This document shows positions 8,711 through 14,753 of a DNA stretch of 22,865 nt, piece by piece. The position numbers and the translations under genes are program-made. Source of the DNA: a virus. The stretch spans positions 1 through 22,865 of IMG/VR virus record IMGVR_UViG_3300035698_010789, one strand, 5' to 3'. The notes under the pieces are model-generated. The model saw only the letters and a list, made by a program, of their open reading frames with translations, searched no databases and was not told where the DNA came from. The number at the start of each line of letters is the position of its first letter. The first letter of the stretch is position 1.

Positions 8711-8890
8711 ATGCAATCTTATACTATAAAAGCATACGTTTGGAAGAATGGAGCTGAAGAACTGGTTGAATGGGCGTCTGGATTTGGACACCGTCAAGCG
8801 GATCAATATTTTAAAGCTCTTCGTGCTACCAAAGATTTTGCTAAAATTGAAATGACTATGATAGATAAAAATGAAATTAAATCAAATTAA
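8711..8890 (+). CDS. Small hypothetical protein, 59 aa
   Basis: ATG 8711 lies behind AAAAGGAAT and a strong promoter and reads 59 codons to TAA. The sequence begins MQSYTIKAYVWKNGAEELVEW and contains FGHRQADQYFKALRATKDF. It is a short alpha/beta-like soluble protein with a mix of acidic and basic residues. It matches no family I know. The duplicated leader and tight fit between two promoters (8655 and 8894) support it as a real early gene. Small phage early proteins of this kind often inhibit host enzymes, but nothing here shows a target. Confidence 0.7.
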   Translation: MQSYTIKAYVWKNGAEELVEWASGFGHRQADQYFKALRATKDFAKIEMTMIDKNEIKSN

Positions 8891-8893
8891 CTA

Positions 8894-8922
8894 TTGACAT
8901 TTCGTTTAGAATCGGTTATATT
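8894..8922 (+). promoter_or_regulatory. Sigma70-type (early) promoter
   Basis: TTGACA at 8894-8899, a 17-nt spacer and TATATT at 8917-8922. The core is the same as at 7154 and 8655 with one base change in the spacer (CGG for CAG), but the downstream leader is different. It drives the DUF932 gene. Confidence 0.85.
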
Positions 8923-8957
8923 AATTATATCAAAACAAACAAACTAGGAATTATATT

Positions 8958-9911
8958 ATGTCACATGAATTAGAAATGGTTAACGGCGAAGCACAAATGG
9001 CTTACCGCTCTTCTCAAGGTAAGCCTTGGCACGGTCTTGGTACACCAGTATCAGACGATATGTCTCCACAACAAATGATGCAAGCTGCTGGTTTAGATTG
9101 GGGTGTTGAAAAAGTTGACACGTTTATTCGTTATAACGGTGATAACGTTGCAACAGGCCAACAAGCATTGGTACGTGATACTGATGGGAAAATCTTAACA
9201 CAAGTTGGCCAAGGCTGGAATCCTGTTCAAAACGCTGCGGCGTTTGAGTTCTTTAATGATTTTGTTTCCGCCGGCGACATGCAAATGGATACAGCTGGTT
9301 CTCTAAAGGATGGCCGTTTGGTTTGGGCTTTAGCTGATGTAAAAGATGGCTTTTCGTTGTTTAACGGTGACGAAGTAAAAGGCTACTTGCTATTTTCCAA
9401 CCCTCACATTTACGGAAAATCTATTGATATTAAGTTTGTAATGGAACGTGTTGTTTGCAATAACACTTTGTCTGTTGCACTGAACGAGGCAGGTCAACCA
9501 TCTGTCCGTGTCAATCATCGCTCAGTATTTAATCCTGATAGCGTCAAGGAAATTCTTGGCTTGGGTCACAATAAGGTCGAAAAGTTTAAAGAAGCTGCGG
9601 AATTCCTTGGCTCAAAACGTTACACCGACGATCAGCTTACTCAGTTCTTTGGAGTTGTTTTTGGCAAATCAACAAAAGAAAAAGAAACACTTGCTCGTAA
9701 TGCTAAAGAAGCAATGGAAATCGTTGAAAACCAGCCAGGCGATCATTTTGTACCAGGTACTTGGTGGAATGCGTATAACGCGGTTACTTACATGACAGAC
9801 CACAAGCTAGGTCGTTCAGCAGATACACGAATGGCTTCTGCATGGTTTGGAGGTAACGCTAAGCGTAAGGTTGATGCGTTGGATTTGGCACTGTCTATGG
9901 CAGATGCATAA
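8958..9911 (+). CDS. DUF932 / phage-plasmid-like protein (TIGR03299 type)
   Basis: A 317-residue protein recognised by its opening MSHELEMVNGEAQMAYRSSQ, then KPWHGLGTPV, with WGVEKVDTFIRY, the long conserved middle (VGQGWNPVQNAAAFEFFNDF) and VCNNTLSVALNE. Length and order fit the DUF932 family found on phages and plasmids. The biochemical function is not established; relatives are sometimes suggested to act in nucleic-acid metabolism. It has its own strong promoter and a ~35-nt leader, with AGGAAT upstream of the ATG. An 11-bp hairpin follows at 9937, so it is probably a monocistronic early gene. Confidence 0.88.
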   Translation: MSHELEMVNGEAQMAYRSSQGKPWHGLGTPVSDDMSPQQMMQAAGLDWGVEKVDTFIRYNGDNVATGQQALVRDTDGKILTQVGQGWNPVQNAAAFEFFNDFVSAGDMQMDTAGSLKDGRLVWALADVKDGFSLFNGDEVKGYLLFSNPHIYGKSIDIKFVMERVVCNNTLSVALNEAGQPSVRVNHRSVFNPDSVKEILGLGHNKVEKFKEAAEFLGSKRYTDDQLTQFFGVVFGKSTKEKETLARNAKEAMEIVENQPGDHFVPGTWWNAYNAVTYMTDHKLGRSADTRMASAWFGGNAKRKVDALDLALSMADA

Positions 9912-9936
9912 ATTAAATTCTAAAAAAATGGTTTTT

Positions 9937-9964
9937 CATGGAGTAGCCTCAAAGCTACTCCATG
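9937..9964 (+). terminator. 11-bp perfect hairpin after DUF932 gene
   Basis: CATGGAGTAGC (9937-9947), six-base loop, GCTACTCCATG (9954-9964). The stem is perfect. It is followed only by TTCTAATAAAA, so the U-tract is weak. It may be an inefficient terminator or an mRNA 3'-end stabiliser separating the early block from the hemA row. The stretch 9912-10060 has no gene. Confidence 0.5.
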
Positions 9965-10011
9965 TTCTAATAAAACCGTCGTATGCTACATAATTTACGT
10001 TGAGCCTTTTA

Positions 10012-10019
10012 AATAAATA
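10012..10019 (+). promoter_or_regulatory. Possible late promoter (AATAAATA) for hemA row
   Basis: One mismatch from the TATAAATA box that precedes the minus-strand late genes, and located ~42 nt before the hemA ATG, the usual distance here. The same variant precedes the tail-tube gene. A TTGACA (10038-10043) is also present but has no -10 box in range before the start codon. The region is A+T-rich, so chance is possible. Confidence 0.4.
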
Positions 10020-10060
10020 TATTTTTAAACCGGTTATTTGACATTAGTGAGAATTAATTT

Positions 10061-11260
10061 ATGGAATATTTAGAATACTTTAAAAACACAATTAAAGACT
10101 TTAGAGATGATGGTCGTTATAGAGTTTTTAACGATATATTGAGAGAAAGAGGCAAATTCCCACGTTCAGTGTGGTATGGTAAATATGCTCCTAAAAATAT
10201 AATTAATTGGTGTTCTAATGACTATTTAGGTATGGGTCAAAATAAGCATGTTATTGATTCTATGCATACAGCGTTGAATCAAACGGGCGCTGGTTCTGGT
10301 GGTACACGAAATATCGGTGGGACTTCTCATTATCACGTAACACTCGAAAGAGAATTGGCTTCTTTACACGACAGAGATGCATCGTTACTGTTCACTAGCG
10401 CATATGTAGCAAACGAATGGACACTCATATCACTTTCGCGTATCATACCTAATATATGTTTCATTTCAGATAATAAAAACCACGCTTCTTTAATCATGGG
10501 TATTAAACACTCAAGATCTGAAAAGAAAATCTTTCAGCATAACAACATGGAAGATTTAGAAACACAGCTAAAACTTACAAAAAAAGAAAAATTAAATCCT
10601 GTAATTGTTTTTGAATCTGTCTATAGTATGGACGGCGACATCGCACCAATAAAAGATATTGTTGCGTTGGCAAAAAAATACAATGCATTAACATATATTG
10701 ATGAAGTACATGCTGTAGGACTATACGGCAAACGCGGTGGTGGATTATGCGAAGAGCTTAATTTGTGGGCAGACGATATTGACATTATTAACGGAACTCT
10801 TGGAAAAGCCTTCGGAGTTCAAGGAGGATATATTGCTGCAAGTAAAGAGATTGTTGATGCTATTAGGTGTGTTGCTAGCGGGTTTATATTTACTACATCA
10901 ACCAGTCCAGTCATTTGCGCCGGGGCCTTGGCATCCATCAGATATCTCCGTGACAATCATAGATTAAGAGTTCAACATCGAGAACGAGTTGCAAAATTAA
11001 AAGAAATGCTAGCTGATGCGAATATACCTATTCATCCAAATGCATGCACTCATATTATTCCAATTATGGTAAATGATGCATTTAAAACAAAAGAAGCAAG
11101 CGATAGACTTCTTAACGAATATGGCATATACATCCAAGCAATTAACAGTCCTACGGTTGAAGCTGGTACCGAAAGATTGAGAGTTGCTCCAACTCCTTAT
11201 CATACAGATGTTATGATGATGGAATTAGTAACAGCATTAAAAACTATATTAAACACATGA
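10061..11260 (+). CDS. hemA: 5-aminolevulinate synthase (ALAS), phage-encoded
   Basis: Condenses glycine and succinyl-CoA to 5-aminolevulinate (PLP enzyme, C4/Shemin pathway), the first step to haem, bacteriochlorophyll and cobalamin. Its 399 residues match the ~400 of bacterial ALAS end to end. Landmarks are the N-terminal GRYRVF (Arg21, succinyl-CoA site), [11 protein letters not shown] (50-60), [10 protein letters not shown] (76-85), [12 protein letters not shown] (185-196), [11 protein letters not shown] (213-223; Asp214 and His217 hold the cofactor), and GTLGKAFG (245-252; Lys249 forms the PLP aldimine). The end has INSPTV and [29 protein letters not shown] and the TERLR..PTP block distinguish ALAS from related oxoamine synthases (KBL, BioF). 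All catalytic residues are kept, so it is probably active. The SD is weak (GTGAG/GAGAA). It overlaps the next gene by ATGA. It was probably acquired from an alphaproteobacterial host. Confidence 0.96.
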   Translation: MEYLEYFKNTIKDFRDDGRYRVFNDILRERGKFPRSVWYGKYAPKNIINWCSNDYLGMGQNKHVIDSMHTALNQTGAGSGGTRNIGGTSHYHVTLERELASLHDRDASLLFTSAYVANEWTLISLSRIIPNICFISDNKNHASLIMGIKHSRSEKKIFQHNNMEDLETQLKLTKKEKLNPVIVFESVYSMDGDIAPIKDIVALAKKYNALTYIDEVHAVGLYGKRGGGLCEELNLWADDIDIINGTLGKAFGVQGGYIAASKEIVDAIRCVASGFIFTTSTSPVICAGALASIRYLRDNHRLRVQHRERVAKLKEMLADANIPIHPNACTHIIPIMVNDAFKTKEASDRLLNEYGIYIQAINSPTVEAGTERLRVAPTPYHTDVMMMELVTALKTILNT

Positions 11261-11637
11261 TAAACAAAAAGGGTGGTTCATTGTTTTCAAGTAACCCATA
11301 TTCTGCTTCCATAAACGCGTTGTTACAAGCAACTGCTTTATTTGCTTCGTCACAAGGTGTAATCTGGGCAATGTATCCAATCATGGCAATGCTATGTTAT
11401 ATTGGATTTATGCAATCCATCGCCGCCGCTAGCCTATTTTCAGGCTTTATCGAAGGAAGCACTGAAAACGAAGATCCTAACTACAGCATTTCAATATTAG
11501 TAGCGATTTTATATTTAGTATCTTCTTATCATGTATATACTCTAGGGTATGGCGTTATCGCCGGCATTATGTTTACACATGCTGTAATATTTTTAATTAC
11601 GAATATACTTGGTGTCTTGAAAGAGTATAAGGATTAG
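11257..11637 (+). CDS. Small multi-pass membrane protein, 126 aa
   Basis: Not recognised. Hydrophobic segments at residues ~20-38 ([20 protein letters not shown]), ~39-60 ([20 protein letters not shown]), ~78-93 ([13 protein letters not shown]) and ~98-120 ([20 protein letters not shown]) predict three or four inner-membrane helices. A short acidic loop [10 protein letters not shown] lies between the second and third. The ATG overlaps the hemA stop (ATGA), so translation is probably coupled to ALAS. The kinase gene follows after 2 nt. Position suggests a membrane partner of the cassette, such as a transporter-like or scaffold protein, but no sequence motif supports a specific role. Confidence 0.75.
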   Translation: MINKKGGSLFSSNPYSASINALLQATALFASSQGVIWAMYPIMAMLCYIGFMQSIAAASLFSGFIEGSTENEDPNYSISILVAILYLVSSYHVYTLGYGVIAGIMFTHAVIFLITNILGVLKEYKD

Positions 11638-11639
11638 CA

Positions 11640-12074
11640 ATGAAAATATTAATCATGGGTCTACCAGGATCCGGTAAAACATGGCTAGCTGAAAGACTGC
11701 AAAAGCATCTAAGCTGCGCATGGTATAATGCTGATGAAATTCGTAAAATGGCTAACGACTGGGAATTTACAGACTTAGCTCGGTTTCGTCAAGCAAATCG
11801 AATGGCTGTACTTGCAGACACGGAAGTATTGTTTGATCGTGTAGTAATCTGCGATTTTGTCTGTCCTACGAATACCCTTAGAAATGTATTTAACGCGGAC
11901 TATACTGTATGGATGGACACTATTAATACAGGCCAATTTGAAGATACTAATAAAGTGTTCGAAAAACCAAACTTGTCTAGTGTAAATTATCACGTTTCAA
12001 GATGGTTTGATAACACTGATGAAACTTTAGCAGACGCTATTCATCGGCATATAAGGTTAGAACAGAATGTTTAA
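11640..12074 (+). CDS. P-loop kinase resembling adenylylsulfate kinase
   Basis: A 144-residue protein with a Walker A motif GLPGSGKT (residues 7-14), then WYNADEIRKMANDWEF, resembling the LDGDNVR...L..DLGF region of CysC. It also has DLARFRQANRMAVLAD (like DR.ENIRR...A.L) and VVICDFVCPTNTLRN (like ..V.FISP....R). The C-terminus is short and departs from CysC after VWMDT. CysC phosphorylates adenylylsulfate to PAPS, but phage homologues are often smaller and their substrate is unproven, so other nucleotide or sugar-nucleotide substrates are possible. It overlaps the nucleotidyltransferase gene by 8 nt, implying a joint pathway. Confidence 0.8.
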   Translation: MKILIMGLPGSGKTWLAERLQKHLSCAWYNADEIRKMANDWEFTDLARFRQANRMAVLADTEVLFDRVVICDFVCPTNTLRNVFNADYTVWMDTINTGQFEDTNKVFEKPNLSSVNYHVSRWFDNTDETLADAIHRHIRLEQNV

Positions 12075-12477
12075 TTACCAAGCTCCAACTACTATGCTGC
12101 TTGGGCGGTGGCAACCTTGGCACAATGGACATACAGAACTGTTCAGACGCGCGTTAGCCGAAACAGGCCAAGTATGTATTCAAGTACGAAACGTCAGTTT
12201 TATTTTAGGCGAAGATGCAGGTGGCGGCCGCACAGTAACACAGGACGATAATCCGTTTAGTTATGATTATGTAGTAGATAGCATTGAAGATGGATTGCAT
12301 GATGCGGGTTTTACACGTGGCGTAGAATATATTATAATGCAAGTACCAAACATTGTCGATATTAGTTATGGTAGAGGTGTGGGATATACCTTGACAGAAC
12401 ACAACTTAGGTGATACAATACATAGTATAAGCGCAACAAAAATTAGAAAACAAATGAGAGAAGAAGGAATATTATGA
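12067..12477 (+). CDS. HxGH nucleotidyltransferase (NMN adenylyl-/cytidylyltransferase-like)
   Basis: A 136-residue protein of the HIGH-type nucleotidyltransferase superfamily. LLGRWQPWHNGHTEL contains the T/H-x-G-H nucleotide-binding motif (His19-Asn-Gly-His22), and ISATKIRKQM (121-130) is the C-terminal ISxTxIR motif. GRWQPWHNGH most resembles the GRFQPxHxGH form of NadM/NadR NMN adenylyltransferases. The size is near the small cytidylyltransferases (TagD-like, ~130). Transfers a nucleotidyl group from NTP to a phosphorylated acceptor; whether the product is NAD or a CDP/ADP-activated compound is not decidable here. Its start lies inside the kinase gene and its stop overlaps the dsbA-like gene (ATGA), so the three are translationally linked. 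Confidence 0.85.
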   Translation: MFNYQAPTTMLLGRWQPWHNGHTELFRRALAETGQVCIQVRNVSFILGEDAGGGRTVTQDDNPFSYDYVVDSIEDGLHDAGFTRGVEYIIMQVPNIVDISYGRGVGYTLTEHNLGDTIHSISATKIRKQMREEGIL

Positions 12478-12803
12478 ATACCAAAGTAACACAAACTTTG
12501 CCATCTGTTATTACAAATAATGATCGTAAAGTTATTCAAAATGCGTTAAAAGAAATGTCAGATTCTATGACAAGAATTTCAGCTGAGAAAGATCTACAAA
12601 AAGAAATTTCAGAACAAATGGTTGAAAAACTAAACGTGCCAAAACGTGAATTCAATAGACTTGCTAAAATTTTTCATGCTTCTAATCTCATGGAAGAAGC
12701 CGCGAGGAATGAAGAATTCATGGAATTTGCAGAAGCTGTTATGGCCCCGGTTTCTAATAGAATTGAAGATAATAACAAATTACCCGAAGTTGAAATTGTA
12801 TGA
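12474..12803 (+). CDS. dsbA: DsbA-like late-transcription dsDNA-binding protein
   Basis: A 109-residue charged protein. Residues ~38-88 (ISAEKDLQKEISEQMVEKLN, then VPKREFNRLAKIFHASN) align with T4 DsbA (KISGYNELIKDIRIRAKDEL, then GVDGKMFNRLLALYHKDN). Both have the same spacing to a following acidic helix. T4 DsbA (89 aa) binds double-stranded DNA at late promoters and helps late transcription. This protein has extra N- and C-terminal tails of about 15-20 residues. It overlaps both neighbours by ATGA (12474 and 12800). In T4, dsbA lies next to gene 33, whereas here it ends a metabolic row. The T4 comparison is from memory of the family; confirmation needs a profile search. Confidence 0.7.
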   Translation: MNTKVTQTLPSVITNNDRKVIQNALKEMSDSMTRISAEKDLQKEISEQMVEKLNVPKREFNRLAKIFHASNLMEEAARNEEFMEFAEAVMAPVSNRIEDNNKLPEVEIV

Positions 12804-13024
12804 AGCCGAACAGAAACTTTGACTTTGATGTAAATGAATTGGACTTAGTAGAATATTCTATGAAATATCGTATGTCTCGTTTACAAAAACGCCGGGCAAC
12901 TGTAAAAAAAGAAACAAGCCGATTAGCTATTGACAATGAAATAAAACAGATATATACACTACTAGGAAAGATACATAATCAAAAAGTTTGGTATAGACCT
13001 AAGGGGTTTGTTCCAGGCGGGTAA
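12800..13024 (+). CDS. Hypothetical protein, 74 aa
   Basis: A basic, helical small protein: NFDFDVNELDLVEYSMKYRM, then a Lys/Arg-rich stretch (RLQKRRATVKKE), NEIKQIYTLLGKIHNQKVWY and the tail RPKGFVPGG. It looks like a nucleic-acid-binding or protein-binding helical hairpin. I think similar small proteins sit near dsbA-type genes in other T4-like marine phages, but cannot name it. The start overlaps the dsbA-like stop (ATGA), so it is translationally coupled. Clearly not the T4 gp33 co-activator by sequence. Confidence 0.7.
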   Translation: MKPNRNFDFDVNELDLVEYSMKYRMSRLQKRRATVKKETSRLAIDNEIKQIYTLLGKIHNQKVWYRPKGFVPGG

Positions 13025-13086
13025 AATGCTATTTTGGAGCTCCAAGGCAGCTATCAATGATAATATTCAAATAAGAAAGAAAAGCA

Positions 13087-13296
13087 ATGAATCGCGAAGA
13101 TAGAAATGATTTTACTATATTAGAAACAAATCGTACTACCGGTCAAAAAATATGGCAAATAATTTTAGGAGGCAAAGCTATTACAGTCTGTGTTACTGAA
13201 AAGCAAGCAGTTGACCTTGCAAAAAATTTAAATTTAGATCCATATTTTTTAAACAGAGGTCAAACACGTTCGGATGTAGCTGCGCGGTATAATTAA
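13087..13296 (+). CDS. Hypothetical protein, 69 aa
   Basis: A small soluble protein starting MNREDRNDFTILETNRTTGQ, with a predicted beta-rich first half (KIWQIILGGKAITVCVTEKQ) and a helix (AVDLAKNLNLD). No family is recognised. It follows the operon after a 62-nt gap, with a purine-rich AAGAAAGAAAAG before the ATG as the ribosome site. It is the last plus-strand gene before the convergent terminators. Coding character is acceptable but without independent support. Confidence 0.6.
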   Translation: MNREDRNDFTILETNRTTGQKIWQIILGGKAITVCVTEKQAVDLAKNLNLDPYFLNRGQTRSDVAARYN

Positions 13297-13306
13297 AACC
13301 AAAGAT

Positions 13307-13333
13307 AAAAAAAGGGAGATCCGAAGATCTCCC
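13307..13333 (-). terminator. Intrinsic terminator of the capsid operon (minus strand)
   Basis: Read on the minus strand: GGGAGATC, TTCG loop, GATCTCCC, then seven T (13313 down to 13307). It has an 8-bp perfect stem closed by C-G around UUCG, the very stable C(UUCG)G tetraloop. It lies ~50 nt beyond the gp23 stop. Confidence 0.9.
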
Positions 13334-13353
13334 TAGTATTCGTAAAGAATTGT

Positions 13354-13384
13354 AGAGGAGGGGTTTATCCCCTCTTCTTTTTTT
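13354..13384 (+). terminator. Intrinsic terminator of the hemA-dsbA row (plus strand)
   Basis: AGAGGAGGGG (13354-13363), loop TTTAT, CCCCTCTTCT (13369-13378), then a T run to 13384. The stem is ten pairs with one G-T wobble. It stops plus-strand transcripts before the head genes and ends right at the gp23 stop codon. Confidence 0.88.
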
Positions 13385-13385
13385 A

Positions 13386-14696
13386 TTAGAACAAGTTGCT
13401 TACGCGAACTCTGCGGTAGTATACGTTAGTGTTATCTGTAAGAGCACCTTCACTGCGTGTTGGGCCTGCTGCGAACGGGTTAGCAACCATGCCGTAACGT
13501 GTTTTAAAGCCGATTTTTGGCTGGAAGGAATTCTCACCAACTGCGCGGTACATTTGCAATGGTACGTATGGGCAATAGAAGAGTCCTGCGTCGAATGCAG
13601 AAGAACCTTTATAACCAACAACCAGATAATTGCTACCTGCATATGGATCGATATATACTCTGTAACGACCGTTTAGGATACCTGCGAATGTATTGCCTGT
13701 ATCATCAACGTTAAGTGCGTTGCTGTTAAGAGCTGGAGTATAATCAAGAACACCAGACATCTGAAGTGCCGATGCAACATCGGAAGAACAGATAACGATG
13801 TTACCTTTACCGCGACGAGTTGCTTTTGCAATCGCGTTGGCTTCGATTTCAACTTGGAACATCAAGCCTTTGAATTTCTCAACTGACCAACGACCGTTTG
13901 CGTCAACATCCAAGTCAAACACACCAGCTGATGCAGTAGATGCAGCACCGGTTACGGCTGTGTTATAGATTGTACGAACAACTTCACGGTTGATTTCTGC
14001 GAGGATTTCAGATTGAAGAATGTTTGCAAGCTCAGTTTCTGCGTCAAGACCATGAACAGCACGAAGATCTTGTGCAAGCTCAGTGGTATATTCTGCTTTC
14101 AATGCGCGGCTTTTTGCAGCAACAGTAACTTTTTCGATAGCAAGAGCCATCTCTGCAAAGTTTGTACCGCCACCGTCGCCAAGTGCTTCAGCATCCGCAG
14201 TAGCAAGACCAGTACCAGTTGGGGCTGTTGCGCCTCCACCAGTAGAGCCTGACATTGCGCCTGTACCTGAGAAGTCGGTATCAGCTTCGTTATAAAACGC
14301 TTCTTGTGCAGTGTTACCTGTCATTGCATTCATGTTAGAACGCATTGCGAAGATAAGACCTGTTGGGCCTGTCATTGGCTGTACACCAGCAATGTCGTAT
14401 GCCATCAAGTTTGGCATTGAACGGCGAACCAAGCTGATTAGAACTGGGTCATAACCTGCTGTTGGAGTTGCTGAACCAGAACCAAATCCGCCAGTTCCAG
14501 CTGCGTTTGTTGGAGCTTCTTGTAAAAGCGAAGTCATATTGATTGACTGATCGCCACTTTCTACAAGTGCCTTTTCTGTGTTTTCAAGAAGAGTAGCAGT
14601 AACTGCTTTTCTGTGCTCGTCTTTGATTGTTGCGAAAGATGAGTGCTCAAGAAGAGGACCCCACTTTTCGATTAATGATCTGCTAGATTGACTCAT
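13386..14696 (-). CDS. 23: Major capsid protein gp23
   Basis: A 436-residue T4-family capsid protein. Landmarks are the N-terminal IEKWGPLLEH, then YDPVLISLVRRSMPNLMAYD, GVQPMTGPTGLIFAMRSN, KAEYTTELAQDLRAVHGLDA, the C-terminal YIDPYAGSNYLVVGYKG and GLFYCPYVPLQMYRA, and KTRYGMVANPFA. It is shorter than T4 gp23 (521), as in marine T4-like phages. The first ~60 residues are the scaffold-type delta domain. LLQE|AP at residues 57-62 fits the gp21 cleavage rule (L/I-x-E) and would give a mature chain starting at Ala61. AGGAG lies before the ATG, with an exact late promoter 38 nt upstream and a strong terminator behind. It forms the hexamers of the head shell. Confidence 0.97.
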   Translation of the reverse strand: MSQSSRSLIEKWGPLLEHSSFATIKDEHRKAVTATLLENTEKALVESGDQSINMTSLLQEAPTNAAGTGGFGSGSATPTAGYDPVLISLVRRSMPNLMAYDIAGVQPMTGPTGLIFAMRSNMNAMTGNTAQEAFYNEADTDFSGTGAMSGSTGGGATAPTGTGLATADAEALGDGGGTNFAEMALAIEKVTVAAKSRALKAEYTTELAQDLRAVHGLDAETELANILQSEILAEINREVVRTIYNTAVTGAASTASAGVFDLDVDANGRWSVEKFKGLMFQVEIEANAIAKATRRGKGNIVICSSDVASALQMSGVLDYTPALNSNALNVDDTGNTFAGILNGRYRVYIDPYAGSNYLVVGYKGSSAFDAGLFYCPYVPLQMYRAVGENSFQPKIGFKTRYGMVANPFAAGPTRSEGALTDNTNVYYRRVRVSNLF

Positions 14697-14733
14697 TTTG
14701 TCACTCCTATCTCTGTTGTTTTAATTATAGTGG

Positions 14734-14741
14734 TATTTATA
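14734..14741 (-). promoter_or_regulatory. T4-type late promoter for gene 23
   Basis: TATAAATA on the minus strand, ~38 nt before the gp23 start. It is an exact match to the T4 late -10 box used by the gp55/gp33/gp45 system, in the intergenic gap. Confidence 0.85.
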
Positions 14742-14753
14742 ATTTGTTTATTT

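Noticed and set aside
10038-10043. TTGACA before hemA as a fifth early promoter
   Set aside because: A -10 box at the usual 17-nt spacing would fall on the hemA start codon (ATGGAA) and does not match; it looks like a degenerate remnant at best.
12474-12803. DsbA-like gene as a T4 gp33 late co-activator
   Set aside because: Context (dsbA and 33 are neighbours in T4) made this possible, but the helical FNRL/LA-IFH region matches DsbA and there is no gp33-like hydrophobic C-terminus.
13026-13103. 25-codon frame MLFWSSKAAINDN... between the last two plus-strand genes
   Set aside because: Very short, overlaps the start of the 69-residue gene, and has only a GGCGGG close to its ATG. Not enough to call a gene.
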